From positions 3,147,001 to 3,211,000 of the forward strand of contig OX352764.1 in the NCBI GenBank assembly GCA_947095585.1: a stretch of DNA of 64,000 nucleotides. Direction: 5' to 3'. The position numbers and the translations under genes were made by a program. Under the pieces are notes generated by a model. That model searched no databases. It was not told where the DNA came from and worked only from the letters and a program-made list of their open reading frames with translations. This DNA is from Nephrocerus scutellatus. Lineage: Eukaryota; Arthropoda; Insecta; Diptera; Pipunculidae. Positions 25,566-38,400 of this stretch are shown here, piece by piece. Each line of letters opens with the position of its first letter. Position 1 is the first letter of the stretch.

Positions 25566-28500
25566 AGCTTTTATTTTCCGAAATTCAATTAATTTTGAAT
25601 CTATTAATGAATTTAATTATTTTGTTTCCAAAATTAAGCAAAAATGAAGTGAAAGAAGCCGATTTTCAAGTTTTGTCAATGCTAAATTCTGGCATTGAAA
25701 GACAATGTGTCAGATATGACATTTATACTGGACTTGAAGTGAAGTGTTTTTATTTTATATTGGACATATCTGAGATAATTTCACTGTCAAAATTTTTCTC
25801 TTTTTTTTCTTTTTTTTAATCGTTTTTTTTTACACTACGATTATTCTCGGATATGATCTTTTTACTCTAAAAAAACATACATACCATTTTTTAACATCTT
25901 TTGTTGTTCGTTGCCATTGAACAAGCAATTAGACAATTCAATTTTCAGGCAATATCCTCCGATGAGACTAATCCGAAATTTAATTTTGCTTGTTTATTTT
26001 GCATTTTAATATTTTCCACAAGAGGCACCTAGTCTACTTTTACAATTGTCAATTTTTTAAGTCGTAGAATTCTCCGGCGAGACAAACCACAAATTTTATT
26101 ATTTAGCATTTATATTGTAATTTAATTATATAAATAAATAATAAATAAATATAAATAAATAATTTATTCGGCAATATGCGTTTATTCTACTGTTTGGTAG
26201 AATTGTATAGAAAAAGTGTTAATTGTACGTATTAACAAACTGTCATCAAAATTCACCTGAATATAACCCATTTTTTAGTGAGCCAGCTTAAAATTTTAAT
26301 TTCAAGTGACAAGAATTTCATTTAGATTTTAATAATTCGAAATTGTTCAGAGTTTAAAATTTTTGGAATGAGTTAATTGATAGTCACTGCACTTTTTTGT
26401 GTTGCAATATTGCAACTGTAGATATTACATAAATGATTTATAAAACACACCATAAAAGATTTGTTATTTGCACTTAAATTCCGAAAAAGAAATCAGACTG
26501 CTCTTGTACACTACTTAATGCGAAATTGTTATTTCTATACTGGCATTATATATTTTACAACCTCTTAAATACCACGCCTCAGATTTTTTTTTTAAAAAGT
26601 TAGGTCGTATTTTATATGACCCTTATCAAATTGGAATTCGCGAATTCCAGCTGAATTGCTGGTATTGAAAATCAAATTCCTGCTTCTAGTTACTGTTTTG
26701 ACCGCTGGGCGCGATTCATTTAAATTTTTTAGTTCTAAGTGTTGTCATCAGTTGTTTTTTAATATTTGATGCGTAGCTTGTTTATTATTTACATAAACAT
26801 CAAACTTATACAAACCATAACTAATCCAAAACAACATTAACATTTACGTTTTCTGGTTTTCATGTCCGACTTTTTACCAAAGGAACGAAAACCAAATCAA
26901 ATCGACCCTAAATTTTGTTGTCGTACGCCGTCATGTGGGAAGATCTGTTGTTACTAGGTATTAAAGAGAAACCATACCCGTCAATCGCCAATGGGTAGCA
27001 CAGTTTTAGTTTTGGCTAAGAAAGTTCAAAATGAAACGCCTAACGTAAAGCGTAATGTAAAAATATTTATCGGTATTTAAAACGTTTTTATAAGCTCGCT
27101 TTCGTCTTTGGGTGGAATTTTGTAATTGATTTTAAGCTAACTTCCAATTGAGCTAGAGACTTAAAACTTTAAGCATAGGTTAGAACTGTATGAACATTAA
27201 CAAATCATAAAAGAAAAAAAATGTTTTGGATCAGAGCAGACGCACAATACTAAACGTTTTAAATTAAAAATGTATTTTTATTAGTTAACATGTTTAAAAA
27301 TAATTATTAATACGGTAAGGATTCGGAAGAAGTCGATTTAGCTCAGGTAAATTTTATTTTCTAAGCTTTATTGTTTCTTGTTATAGTAAAAAAAATGTCG
27401 TATTATTCTCTAAGAACCAAAAGATAGAATGTTGTGAAAACTTGTTGTTCAATGTGTAGAATCCTATACATTAAAAGACATTTCCACTAAAAACGCAGAA
27501 AAATAAATGTGTGCGAAAGAAAGAATTCAAAATATGCTGATTTATTAAAGCGAAAAATTGAAATCTATATGGGAGCCTCCTGATCCCGGAGCCCAGTCAA
27601 ATTTTAAACGATTTTTATTTGCAGATCATTGCTGAAATTTTTTACTATTTCAGAATATCAGATGATTTAACATCATCAAGTTCTTCAGATGCTAGCATAA
27701 AAATTAAAACTGACGCAAAATTTATTATTAAAATATGTAATTATTAAGGGTTTTTGTTATTTTTTAATAATATTTTCTTATAAATATTCCAATATATAAA
27801 AGAACAAAAACAACTTATCAAAAAAACGAAATTTACACAAGCCAAAATGTCAAAAATCAAGAACAGTCCTAACAACCGGCAAATATGCATTTTATGGTTT
27901 TAATGTATTTGACCTTTTAACCGCAAAACCCAAACACCAAATTTTTATAAATGAAAGGTATTTTTATTGGCTTTTATATGATGCCAATTAACCCCCTAAC
28001 ATCCATCAAACGACTTAGAAAATTTCTTTTTTTAAAAAGAGCTCAAAATTTTTGAGAGGGCCTCTCTCTTAAAGGGGACATTTCCCCCAAACAAGATTGC
28101 GGTTTTTAAGATCTACGCCATAAGGGCTTTCATAAGAGGGGTGTCCGAAAGCCCTAACCCCCAATACCTCATAATGCACTTTAGACTAATAACCTTTTAA
28201 TTATATCCAATTTCCATCTAAGAATTCAAAAGTAATATTATTTGAATTCCGATTCAAATTCCCAATTCCTTGGCAATTAAATACGACTTTAATTAGCATA
28301 TGGTTCGGCAAAACATTTCAACCTGTGCATTGTCATAGAACTTAGCATTGGCAACTCTGTTCTGCACGTGTAGCAGCATGTGTAATGAAACGTCAGTTAT
28401 ATGTCGCTGCCGGTACGTGAAACAGATGAGCAAGTAAAAAATAATGACAGTGTCAGCTGTCAGAATTAATATATGTTTAAAATAGTTATGCTGTTAATTG

Positions 28501-28639
28501 TTAAATAAAATAAGCAGAAAGGTATACAACAATAAATACTTTACATAAATAATCACAAATTAAATAGAAATAGTCTAAATCTAGTTTCTATGCCATATTC
28601 ACAAAAACAGAGTCGAGTGTAGATTTTATTAAACGAAAA
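25566..28639. other. 3 kb intergenic region between divergent genes
   Basis: No supported gene. AT-rich, with an ATAAATA-repeat run at about 26127-26167. A sequence near 28240-28300 (AATTCCTTGGCAATTAAATA) resembles one end of the family B inverted-repeat element. Promoters of SF3B2 (left) and the METTL18-like gene (right) must lie at the two ends. Confidence 0.4.
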
Positions 28640-29799
<1,160 letters not shown>

Positions 29800-30251
29800 A
29801 TGTTCCAACTTGCAAATAGTGTGATGTTTTATAATCCTCATTTTTAATCTTAATTAACTTACTTCGTTCAGAAGTAATTTGTAATTCTATCTGTTGTTCG
29901 TTCAAAGAGATATATAAATGTAAGGAACCCTCTGTAACCTCACTTTTGCTATGCTAACGGATTGAGAACGTACGCTAATAAATAGCGTAGTGTTGCAGAA
30001 ACAGAAATTCTGATAACTCGGAATCAAATCTGCCAGGTTACAACTTAGTACCTTTATTTTTCACCCGAGTGATGATTGCACGGAGTGGTATAGTTTTTAA
30101 TATTATGTGGCAACGGAGAACAGACCGTAATGAACGCAACATTGAGGATTGTGCCATTGGGTATCTATAATCTATGGCTGATGGCTCACTCCCACTCATA
30201 CGGAAAACAAATTTTTTTTTAATCATAAATTTTTAATGAAATATTCTGAAA
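29800..30251. other. 3' flank of METTL18-like gene
   Basis: No gene seen. The poly(A) site should be within the first hundred bases, but no AATAAA is placed there convincingly. Confidence 0.35.
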
Positions 30252-30698
30252 TACCGGGTGATTTTTTTAAGCTGAAATTCAAATATCTCAGGAAATAAGC
30301 TCTTTACGAAAAAAATGACCAAGATCAAAATTTAATCATTCCGCGGGGAAAATACATTAGCTCTAAAATTAGAAAATTAGTACACCCCTCGAACGTATCA
30401 GAGATCGAAAAAAATGACTATCGTCTTACAGCGCCATCTATCATAAATCGAAAAAAAAAATGTTTCAGACAAATCCCACGTACTTTTAGCCGTAGAATCC
30501 AAATATGCAATAAAAATAGGAGTTCCTGTTTAAATTTCAGAAGTTACCCCTACCCCATCTACAAGGGGAGTACTTATTTTGGCACTAATGTATTTCCCCC
30601 GCGTAATGATTAAATTTTGATCTTGGACATTTTTTTTGTAGAGTGCTTATTTTCCGAGATATTTGAAAGTTTCAGCTTAAAATAATCAATAAGGGTGG
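30252..30698. repeat. long-inverted-repeat element (about 447 bp)
   Basis: Left arm 30252-30380 and right arm 30565-30698 are reverse complements of each other over more than 100 bases, with shared blocks such as AAGCTGAAA, CAAATATCTC, GACCAAGATCAAAATTTAAT and GGGGAAAATACATTAG. The spacer is under 190 bases. No gene. It would fold into a long hairpin if transcribed. Confidence 0.85.
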
Positions 30699-31666
30699 TT
30701 CGTGTTGCTGTTAGCTGTTTTTTTCGCAAATTTTGGAAACTCAGGTTTTCTTTTCCTTTCAGCCGTGAAAGTATATTGCAGTGTATTGTTTCTTTCATCG
30801 CCTGACAAATTCGTTGTGTTTTATCTCGTGTGTATACGTATGTTCTATTATGGAGCCCGCCTACGCTTCTGCTTGAAGAGCCGTGCGTGTCGTATGCGTC
30901 GTTTCTCTTACTCTTCTGTCGTAGAATTTAGGTGGTTGCAGTAGGGGCACGGCTACTCGTTATTAATAGTTCTTTGCTACAAGACGATCATTGTCCCAAA
31001 ATTGGAGGCGTGGGCTTATAATCGCATTTGTAAAGAAAAAAATAATAGCAGTCTGTCTGAGAAAAAATGCCGTCGGCATATTTTAAGTATCGACATCAGT
31101 GTAAACAATGAACTTTGCAGGATAAATTAACTTTGTTGTGAAATAACAGTAAGTAAATAATGATAAATAAAAGAAAATCGTGGTGGGTTCGTTGACGAAT
31201 TGACTCCTCACAGTATTACTTCAAAAAAAAAAAACAGCGCAATGAATTTCCGTTTTATGGTCACCCTATATATTTTCTCTTATAAATATTAAATGTCAAA
31301 TCGCAAGACAAACTTTACGATAATTTAAGCTGCATTTTATTGCCGAGCAAGTTCGGAATTTGAATGTCAAAACCAGCCAAACAGCAGGTTTTCACAATTC
31401 CAAAGAAGGAATTCGACAGTGCAATTGCTGTTGTTCCTCGGCAATTAAATACGGCTTTACTTGTTATGTTATTTGTTGCCTTATGTTTTCGAATTCGGTT
31501 TGACATTTGGCTTTCGATTTCTGCTTTACTGCCTTGCCGTGTGCGTGTGGTGAGTACTGAGGAAATAAGTATTTACTTGACATTATTATTTTGTTTTGAA
31601 GATTTTATGTTTATTCGACGATAAAATATATTTTTTTAAATTGTGCAGTTTGTCGATTAACATTGA
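30699..31666. other. upstream region of the DHHC-type gene
   Basis: No supported gene apart from the diverged family B element listed separately. The right part should carry the promoter and 5' untranslated region of the gene at 31667. Confidence 0.4.
31328..31460 (-). repeat. inverted-repeat element family B, diverged copy
   Basis: Reverse-oriented relative of the element at 14737-14884: it carries GCTGCATTTTATTGCCGAG at one end, AATGTCAAAACCAGCCAAAC and GCAGGTTTTC in the middle, and TGTTCCTCGGCAATTAAATA at the other. Confidence 0.65.
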
Positions 31667-32956
31667 ATGGAAAATCACGATAATATATTTATCTCAGCAG
31701 ATCGAGCAGCTGCTGCAGAGACAGAAGCTGAGCTGTGTTGCTGCGAGTACTATAATCGTGAAAATGAACGATTCCATATTCTAGAATGCTGCTGTAATTG
31801 CAAGGACTTTGATCAAGTATTTGATAGGTGACGATGAGAAATATTTTAAATATATGTATTCCATTAGATTGATATACTATTCCTGCACTTTAGGTTAATT
31901 TGTTGCAGACGCATCGATCCAAGCCAACTCAGCAGCATGTTGCTGACTTTTCAGGACCGTCTACGTTTTCCATGGAAAGGCGGTGCTAAGAAGATATCAC
32001 TTGCTCCTTTAATTCCCATTCCGGCCATACCGTTGCTTCTTGGACTTGCCGCAATAAATTACACCATGGCTGTTATCATTTCATTCATAACAACGACACT
32101 CTTTTTGAATAGTTTTTGGTTTCTCCGTCACAATTCGCCCCGTACCAAATTGTTCTTTATGTGGAGTCTATGCTCAACAATATATATAATTATATTGTTT
32201 GAGACTACAGTACCACTCATGGAAGTGCTGCCTGAGGAAAACTTTGTATTGGTGTTTTTCGTTGCAACTTCGTTGTTCTGCTTCTACACGTGTAAGAAAA
32301 AGGCTCTTCTGAATCATGTCGCACAGAGTACAGTCTCCGCAGACGAGCTCCCTGATATAACGGAAGAGCAAACAACATTGCTGTTGGAAGCGGACGAGTC
32401 TAATGAGGCGGATCACAACCAACCAAATATATGCGAAAGTTGCCGAAAATATGTTCAGCCACGGACATTCCATTGCATCGTCTGTAAGGCGTGTATTTTG
32501 CGTCGAGATCATCACAGCTTTTGGCTGGATTGCTGCATCGGCGAATGGAATCATCGATATTACTTTATGGCTTTGCTGTTCGGTGTGTTGGGACTCTTCT
32601 TCTTAAGCTATCTCTCGTTAACTGCAGTGTGCCATCCAATTCTTATGTTCAGGGTCTTCGGAGTGCCAGTAATGCTGCCTGACGATTGCAGTGATGTCTT
32701 CGATCAGTATGAGTGAGTAGGAAAATCCTTTTAAATTCTGTTTTTGGTATATTATTACTCCATTGTTATCATTTTTAGTTTTGGTATCGCGTTCGTGGCA
32801 TCCTTATACTCTCTGCTAATTGGTCTCTTTATGCTGATCGGATTATTTATCCAGTGCTACTACATATCCAAGGGTATTACTTATGCTGAAAGCATTCGTG
32901 GTCGAGGTGGTAATCGGAAGACTATTACTAGTAATTGGAGATCTTTTTTCTTTTGA
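31667..32956 (+). CDS. ZDHHC23: ZDHHC23-like zinc-finger membrane protein with DHHS motif
   Basis: Exons: 31667-31827, 31909-32712, 32779-32956, all in phase, 380 residues. The N-terminal Cys-rich block (ELCCCEYYNRENERFHILEC, CCNCKDFDQ), DRLRFPWKGGAKK and the C-terminal NRKTITSNWRSFF match the vertebrate ZDHHC23 layout. Membrane segments surround the Cys-rich domain: LIPIPAIPLLLGLAAI, YTMAVIISFITTTLFL, one at VLVFFVATSLFCFYT, and two after it (YYFMALLFGVLGLFFLSYLS; FGIAFVASLYSLLIGLFMLI). The zinc ligands CESC, HCIVCKAC and CC are kept. The catalytic motif, normally DHHC, is DHHS: codon AGC at 32516-32518 (residue 257). DHHC enzymes attach palmitate through this Cys, so the protein may be inactive as an acyltransferase or act as a scaffold. 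The frame and both splice junctions around it are clean. Confidence 0.88.
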
Positions 32957-33243
32957 TTTTATTGAGCTACAATTGTGCAACAACCCATAATTGCTCTGTA
33001 GTTCTTCTTATGGATTAATGGTGCGTCATTTGGAAGCACAAACTTTAAAGTCTCAAACAAAAATACGTAAACATACAATATGTCGATTTAAATTATTACA
33101 ATTAATGAACTGCAATTTAGAATTAAATGAATTATTAACCAAATATAAATACTATTTAGCGCTTTTAAAGCATAAGTTTATCCAATACAATTTGATCTCC
33201 ATTATTTATTCATATGAGTGTTAAGATATAACAATATAAAGCA

Positions 33244-33249
33244 AATAAA
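33244..33249 (+). terminator. poly(A) signal, DHHC-type gene
   Basis: AATAAA about 290 bases after the stop codon at 32954-32956. The gene is convergent with the next one. Confidence 0.5.
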
Positions 33250-33333
33250 CAAAACGTAAACAAGAGCATGATCTATTATTCCAAGGACTATATGAAAAAT
33301 TAGGTAATACACAGACTACACATGACAAATGGA

Positions 33334-33339
33334 TTTATT
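33334..33339 (-). terminator. poly(A) signal, CCDC191-like gene
   Basis: TTTATT, that is AATAAA on the minus strand, 57 bases below the stop at 33396. Confidence 0.55.
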
Positions 33340-33395
33340 TCTATAGGATTTTAACAAAAAAAACTCTAAACACTAATTACTTCATATGCAATTAC

Positions 33396-36180
33396 TTAAT
33401 ATGCGTCGCGATTCGGTGTGTAATCCGGCAGCAATTCCCAGATTTTCATGCGCCACCTTTGACGTCTCTCATCAGTTTCCTTCTCAAGTTTAAGAATTTG
33501 TGGTAAACGTTGCCAACGGTCGATTACTTTCCATTTCAAGTGCCTGCAAAATGGCAAAATATTAAATTCAAATGATTCGCAGTCTTAGATCTACCAACCA
33601 TTCATGATGTGAGGTGGCCTGCCTCATTTTTGTTTCTTCTACCATCATCTGAAGCTTTGTATAACCACACCACCGATTAAATGCTGATTCAGTCAGCTTC
33701 AGGTCATGCCAATCCATAGCCACCAGGTATTTACTGCGTTCCGCACGTACATAAGCTATCCAAGTCCTCAATGCCATTCGTTTTGTACTTTTTTCGTGGA
33801 AATCATCAGCGCGTTGAATTTTTATTTCGCAAATTTGAATGTAGTGTCGCTTCCAAGCAATGAATATTGTTTTCTTCAGAAGATTCCTACGGAAGACTTC
33901 ACATTTACGTTGATTATCGTACTTGCGTGCGAGAAGACGTCGAAAAGATTCTATGCCGATACGCCGAAGCAGTCGTTTGCGGCAAAACTCCTGTGATTTT
34001 TTATTATTCTCGATTGCACGTTGTCTTTCACGTTCTTTAATCACTTTGGCCATTTTTTCGAGGCGGCGTTTTTCCTTCAGCATCTCAATTCGCATACGTT
34101 TTGTCTCCTCATCCTGCAGACGCTATTAAACGACATCATTAATCATGATCGTGATGTTTATTTGAATCATTGCTGCTTACCTTTGCTTCTTCGATGGCAG
34201 CTTTTTGCGCTTCACGTTCTGCTTTCTGTTGCAGGCGTCGTTGCTTTGCCTGTTCGTGTTTGACACTTCGTTCCAAGCATCTTTCTTGCATATTCGCCAA
34301 AAACTTCGGCATCATCATTGCCTTCCCTTGCAATCTTGCAAATTCGTCATCCTCTTCATCACGAAGATTACCTATCAACTGAATGCATTTAGCTTTGGCT
34401 CTAACTTTTGCATTTCCCGAGCGAATTGCCGCTTTCAATTCGTTTCTTATTTCCAGCCTAGCTTCCTTGGCCTCATCGGATAACTTGTTGAGTTTCAATT
34501 CCATAATCATTCGCTCCTGGCGCTCGATCTTTAAACGTTGCAGGTCAATTATGTCCTGTTGAATTTTAATTCTGAAATATATGATAATATATGTGAATAT
34601 GATAAGATATTTGGAAAATCAAATTGTACAAGCGACTAAAGAGGAGCCTACTTATTCTTATATTTTTTGGCAATGTGCACCGGTGTTTTCGATTGTTTAG
34701 CGTCTACAGTGACTTCAATAGATTTGCTCTGTGCCAATCGGGTCTTCTCCCTGCGAATATTGTCTAGGAACTTGTTGATTTTGTGGATGCGATCGTTCTT
34801 ATTCATGAAATTCTGTTTATCGATCTTCTCAATGGTCGTGTAGTGAATCCACTTCAGGAAGTACTTCCGCAAAATAACTATATGGTTGTTGGCTCGTGAT
34901 TGAAATAATTGTTCAATGATTACATTTTGCTCATGGCTGGAAGCGGATGATCTCTGTGAATCGATGGAAGATAAAGAAATTTCGTTGTCTTCTTTTTCGG
35001 TAGTTCTTTCTGGAATGGTAAGTTTTCTAATCAAAAGACACTCGTCTGGTTTTTTACTATGGAGATTGCAGCCTTGCAAATAAAAACCAGTTTGGTCATG
35101 ATCACTATCGGATGGAATATGTAATGCCATTTTCGCATCCATTTCAACTTCTTCGAGAGCTTTTTCAGCTAAATCTGAAATTACGGATTCCATATCATTG
35201 CTGTTATTCGAGCAAAGCGATTCTTGACGATCAAAGTTAACAACATCAACGGATTCTTCAAATCGAACGGATCTGAACCGCTCTCCAGATAGAACTTTAA
35301 TTGATGTCCTGCAATTTAATGTCTCAAACGATTCATCTTCTTGTAAATTATAGCCTTCTGTAACATTTGCATCAACATTAACGGAATCTTCAAAGCGAAC
35401 ACATCTAGAATGCCCTCCAGGTGGAACTTTGCTGTGTGTGCTGCAATTTAATGGCTCAAGCGATTCATCTTCTTGTAAATCATCACCTTCTGTAACACAT
35501 CTAGAATGCTCTCCAAGTGAAACGAATTCTTCGGAAAGCGACAAAGTACTTGGTGTCCTGCAATTAAGTGTCAAAAACAGCTCATCTTCCTGTAAATCAA
35601 TGCCCTGTATATTATTCGCTTCCGTCATTGCCTCAATGGGCGCAGTATAAAAATCTTCAATGTATTGCGCACTGTTCTCGAGGCTTTGCAAAATTCCATC
35701 GTTGCTCAGACGAAGCGAATTTTCGACATTAAGTTTTATTGCGTTTCTCTTTCGAGTTTTTTCCAACTGTTCACGGAATTTGTCCAATTGATTAACAATG
35801 TAATTGTCCTCCACTTCTAAATTGTGAACAATACACTTGTCAATGTTTTTCCGATTAGTGGCGACAGCAAAGAGTGTCTTGTTTGGGATTTTCTGAAACT
35901 AAGAAGGAAAAGCACTGAATGCAGTAGTTACTTTGATGCTAACGCGATTTACCATTTCATGTCGCAAATTCATTACTAGTAGCGGATTTAGTTTCTGTTT
36001 TATATTCTCCTCTCCGTTGAGAAGCTTTAAGTTATTCTTCCCAATAAAGTCCATCTCAATAAACTTGCGCACGTTTTCTGCTTTCAAATTAACTGAGCTG
36101 GTGTGTTTCTTCCTTATGCGATCCCATCTTGTATCTTTATTGGAAAATTTCTCCCGTTTACCTTGAATCCAGGAAGACAT
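33396..36180 (-). CDS. CCDC191: CCDC191-like coiled-coil protein
   Basis: Exons: 36180-35953 or to 35932, 35898 (or 35892)-34652, 34571-34181, 34122-33599, 33543-33396; total about 843-852 residues depending on the first intron. The middle is a low-homology acidic region with two internal repeats of a QEDESLEPLNC-like unit. The rest is highly charged coiled coil (EKRRLEKMAKVIKERERQRA) with several short W-containing repeats (FLKWIHYTTIEKI, FIAWKRHYIQI, ALRTWIAYVRAERS, FNRWCGYTKLQM, HLKWKVIDRW) like those of SFI1-type centrosome proteins, and a C-terminus RRQRWRMKIWELLPDYTP that is the signature of vertebrate CCDC191. The cellular role of this family is poorly known; the repeats suggest a centrosome or cilium link. 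It follows the RING-type gene in tandem. Confidence 0.82.
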
Positions 36181-36551
36181 TCTTTTAAAGATGGTGAAGA
36201 CTAAAATGCAGTACCTGTGCCTTAGCCTTTATATTTTCTATTCAGGATTCAGCTCGCCTTATTAATTGAATAGAAACAAAACAAATGACGTGGTCCCCAT
36301 GGGAACCCAAAAGAAACGGCCACGAAACATGAAAATCAATAATCACCCAATATTTATTTGTTTGTTTTTCTTTTATTTGTGCTTTGTGTTTATCTTACTA
36401 TACCTATTACATCTATAATTGTTTTATATTAATTATAATTATATTTTCAATTTTAAATGTTTGCTTAATTACTTTTTTTGGTCGTGCCAAATAGCCTTTC
36501 ACTTTGTGAATAATGATTATTATTTAATTACATATTACGGAAAAATATATG
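36181..36551. other. spacer between two tandem minus-strand genes
   Basis: Contains several TTTATT (AATAAA on the minus strand) near 36352-36380 that could end the RING-type transcript, and the 5' region of the CCDC191-like gene. No gene. Confidence 0.45.
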
Positions 36552-37712
36552 CTACTGCAAGAAATCAACAACTTCCTGTAGTTCACGTGCCCGTGCTTGC
36601 TTTTGTGCCCATCTTGACTCTGCGACTTTTACATTTACGACCCAGCGGTCGTGTGCCAATCTAAAACCACAGGTCTCATGGATATTCGGCTGCGCATTAG
36701 TATTTGGATGCTTCAACGGAAGCGACTTTTTCTCGCCTTTCCCATTGTAACCGGCAGTTGATGCCAAATGAAAGGTCCTATCAGATCGCGCATGACGTTT
36801 TTTCGCAGGACACAGTTTTCCTCCCTTTGGAAATGGTGGCTCGGATAGGTACTGTTTGAGACATCCCTGATGAAAGAGGTGCCCACAGTAGACACGCTCT
36901 ACTGACATGTCATTTGAATCCTCGAGTACAACGTCTTTTGGGTCATTTGGTAGTACTTTACTGTCGCAGATTGGGCATTGCTCATCGCAAAAATCTTTTG
37001 TAGCCTCGATGCAGAACTTAAGGGACTTAAACAGACTGGGAGATGGCTGGAATGGAGCAGCATTTTTATCCTTGGACAAACGCAAAGGTGGTTCAACGCA
37101 CTGTCGTGCAATCTCCTTTGACTGACCATTCAAATATCGTAGGAGTACGGCTGGCAGATTTGTTTCCTGATCCTTGAGAACTGCACATTTCTGAGGGTAT
37201 TCGTCGGGAATTTCAGCCTTGACTTTGTAAAAATAGCAGCCACCCTTTATTTTCATCTGAATACTGGAGGATTTCTGCTTCAGTTTCAGCAGCTCATTGC
37301 CATCGTTGCCCAGCTCTTTTTTCAGGTCAACGATCTCGTCGTAGGCCACACATAGTGGATTATCTCGCAAGTACTGGGCTATAAATTTAAGCACGAAGAT
37401 ACCTTGAGGTTTACCAAGGATTCCCTTAGCTTTAGACTCTGCCAAATTGGCCAAACCAAACAGAAATTTCTCCGAAAAAAATCGACTTTTGATTTCTACC
37501 AGAATCGTCTGATTGGGATAATTCTCAGGAAACCGTAAACACACCGTTAGCTGACGACTGACTTCGTTCTGCTTAAGGTCCACTCGGACGAGTACCGGAC
37601 TGCAAGTAATTATTTTTGTGCCAGCGACAACATTTTCACACAGTTTCTGAATTTCTTCAACTTCGTATACAATAATGCTCATAATATTAGTTACTGGATT
37701 TGTAGAATTCAA
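36552..37712 (-). CDS. RWD/RING-type protein, probable E3 ubiquitin ligase
   Basis: Single exon, 386 residues; an internal Met at residue 11 (MSIIVYEVEE) is an alternative start. The first two thirds look like two RWD/UBC-like folds (for example RFPENYPNQTILVEIKSRFF and AEIPDEYPQKCAVLKD, each with the Y-P pattern). From residue 246 there is a RING-like finger: CPIC, then VYCGHLFHQGCLKQYL, then GKLCP. The expected last Cys after CP is replaced by AKK, and a later C-x8-H-D-R-W block (ETCGFRLAHDRWVVN) may supply ligands, so the finger is not canonical. RWD plus RING usually marks an E3 ligase. The name of the fly orthologue is not certain. It lies just upstream of the CCDC191-like gene on the same strand (370 bases apart). 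Confidence 0.75.
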   Translation of the reverse strand: MNSTNPVTNIMSIIVYEVEEIQKLCENVVAGTKIITCSPVLVRVDLKQNEVSRQLTVCLRFPENYPNQTILVEIKSRFFSEKFLFGLANLAESKAKGILGKPQGIFVLKFIAQYLRDNPLCVAYDEIVDLKKELGNDGNELLKLKQKSSSIQMKIKGGCYFYKVKAEIPDEYPQKCAVLKDQETNLPAVLLRYLNGQSKEIARQCVEPPLRLSKDKNAAPFQPSPSLFKSLKFCIEATKDFCDEQCPICDSKVLPNDPKDVVLEDSNDMSVERVYCGHLFHQGCLKQYLSEPPFPKGGKLCPAKKRHARSDRTFHLASTAGYNGKGEKKSLPLKHPNTNAQPNIHETCGFRLAHDRWVVNVKVAESRWAQKQARARELQEVVDFLQ

Positions 37713-38025
37713 ATTTTGTTAAATATTTTCCCGATACACCGCAGATATCGTGAACCGTCCACCAATGCCGCAGCTGCAGCCGTTTTACCGTTCTCGAGAG
37801 TGCGATGGCGAACAAATGAAAACAGTATTGTTTATGTTTGTTTTGACAGCGGAACGTATGTTTGGTTTTTAATACAGTAGAGGCTACGAAAAAATGTGTA
37901 TTTGTTTAATTAATTGTACATATATGTATATACAATTAATGTATAAATTGTGTTTATATGTATATGTGTTTAATTATTTGTATATGTATATACCCTCAAT
38001 AGTATATAATATACAGTATTGAATA
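37713..38025. other. 5' flank of the RING-type gene
   Basis: The GC-richer 37740-37820 stretch just above the start probably holds the promoter. Further right is a TATATGTATATA low-complexity run. No gene. Confidence 0.4.
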
Positions 38026-38400
38026 TCTATACTATTATATAAAAAGTTAAGTGTTTGCACTTTCATATGCAACATTTTTTGATCAGTGGTGGATAGGTGG
38101 GAGGACTCAGTGGTGGAGGTTAGTGTGGGTGGTGGAAGTTGGATGTGGGGCTAGTGCGGTGGGGTGTGTAGTGATCAGCTGGGGTTGGGGGATCAGTGTA
38201 GTTGCGGAAGTGAGTTTGTGTAGAGCCAGGCGGCTAATGTTGAAAACTAGTGGAACGATTTTGATTAGATTTTCACCATTGTACAGTAATTTTTGACCCG
38301 GAGGTTATAGGCTACAGTTTTTGGTCAGACGTAGGGTTCAGTATAAGGAGGATGGTCAGTGGGTGTGGGGGCAAGCGGAAAAAGCCGAAAATTTCATTAT
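38026..38400 (+). mobile_element. Helitron-like 5' end, degenerate
   Basis: Begins TCTATACTATTATATAAAAA, very close to the 5' terminus of many animal Helitrons, followed by a later block GTGGAACGATTTTGATTAGA and GAGGTTATAGGCTA that match the sub-terminal sequence often seen behind it (a segment reading about 'GGTCCGATTT ... GAAGGCTATAGGC'). A GT-rich run at 38090-38200 may be a local expansion. The 3' hairpin and CTRR end were not found. Confidence 0.5.
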
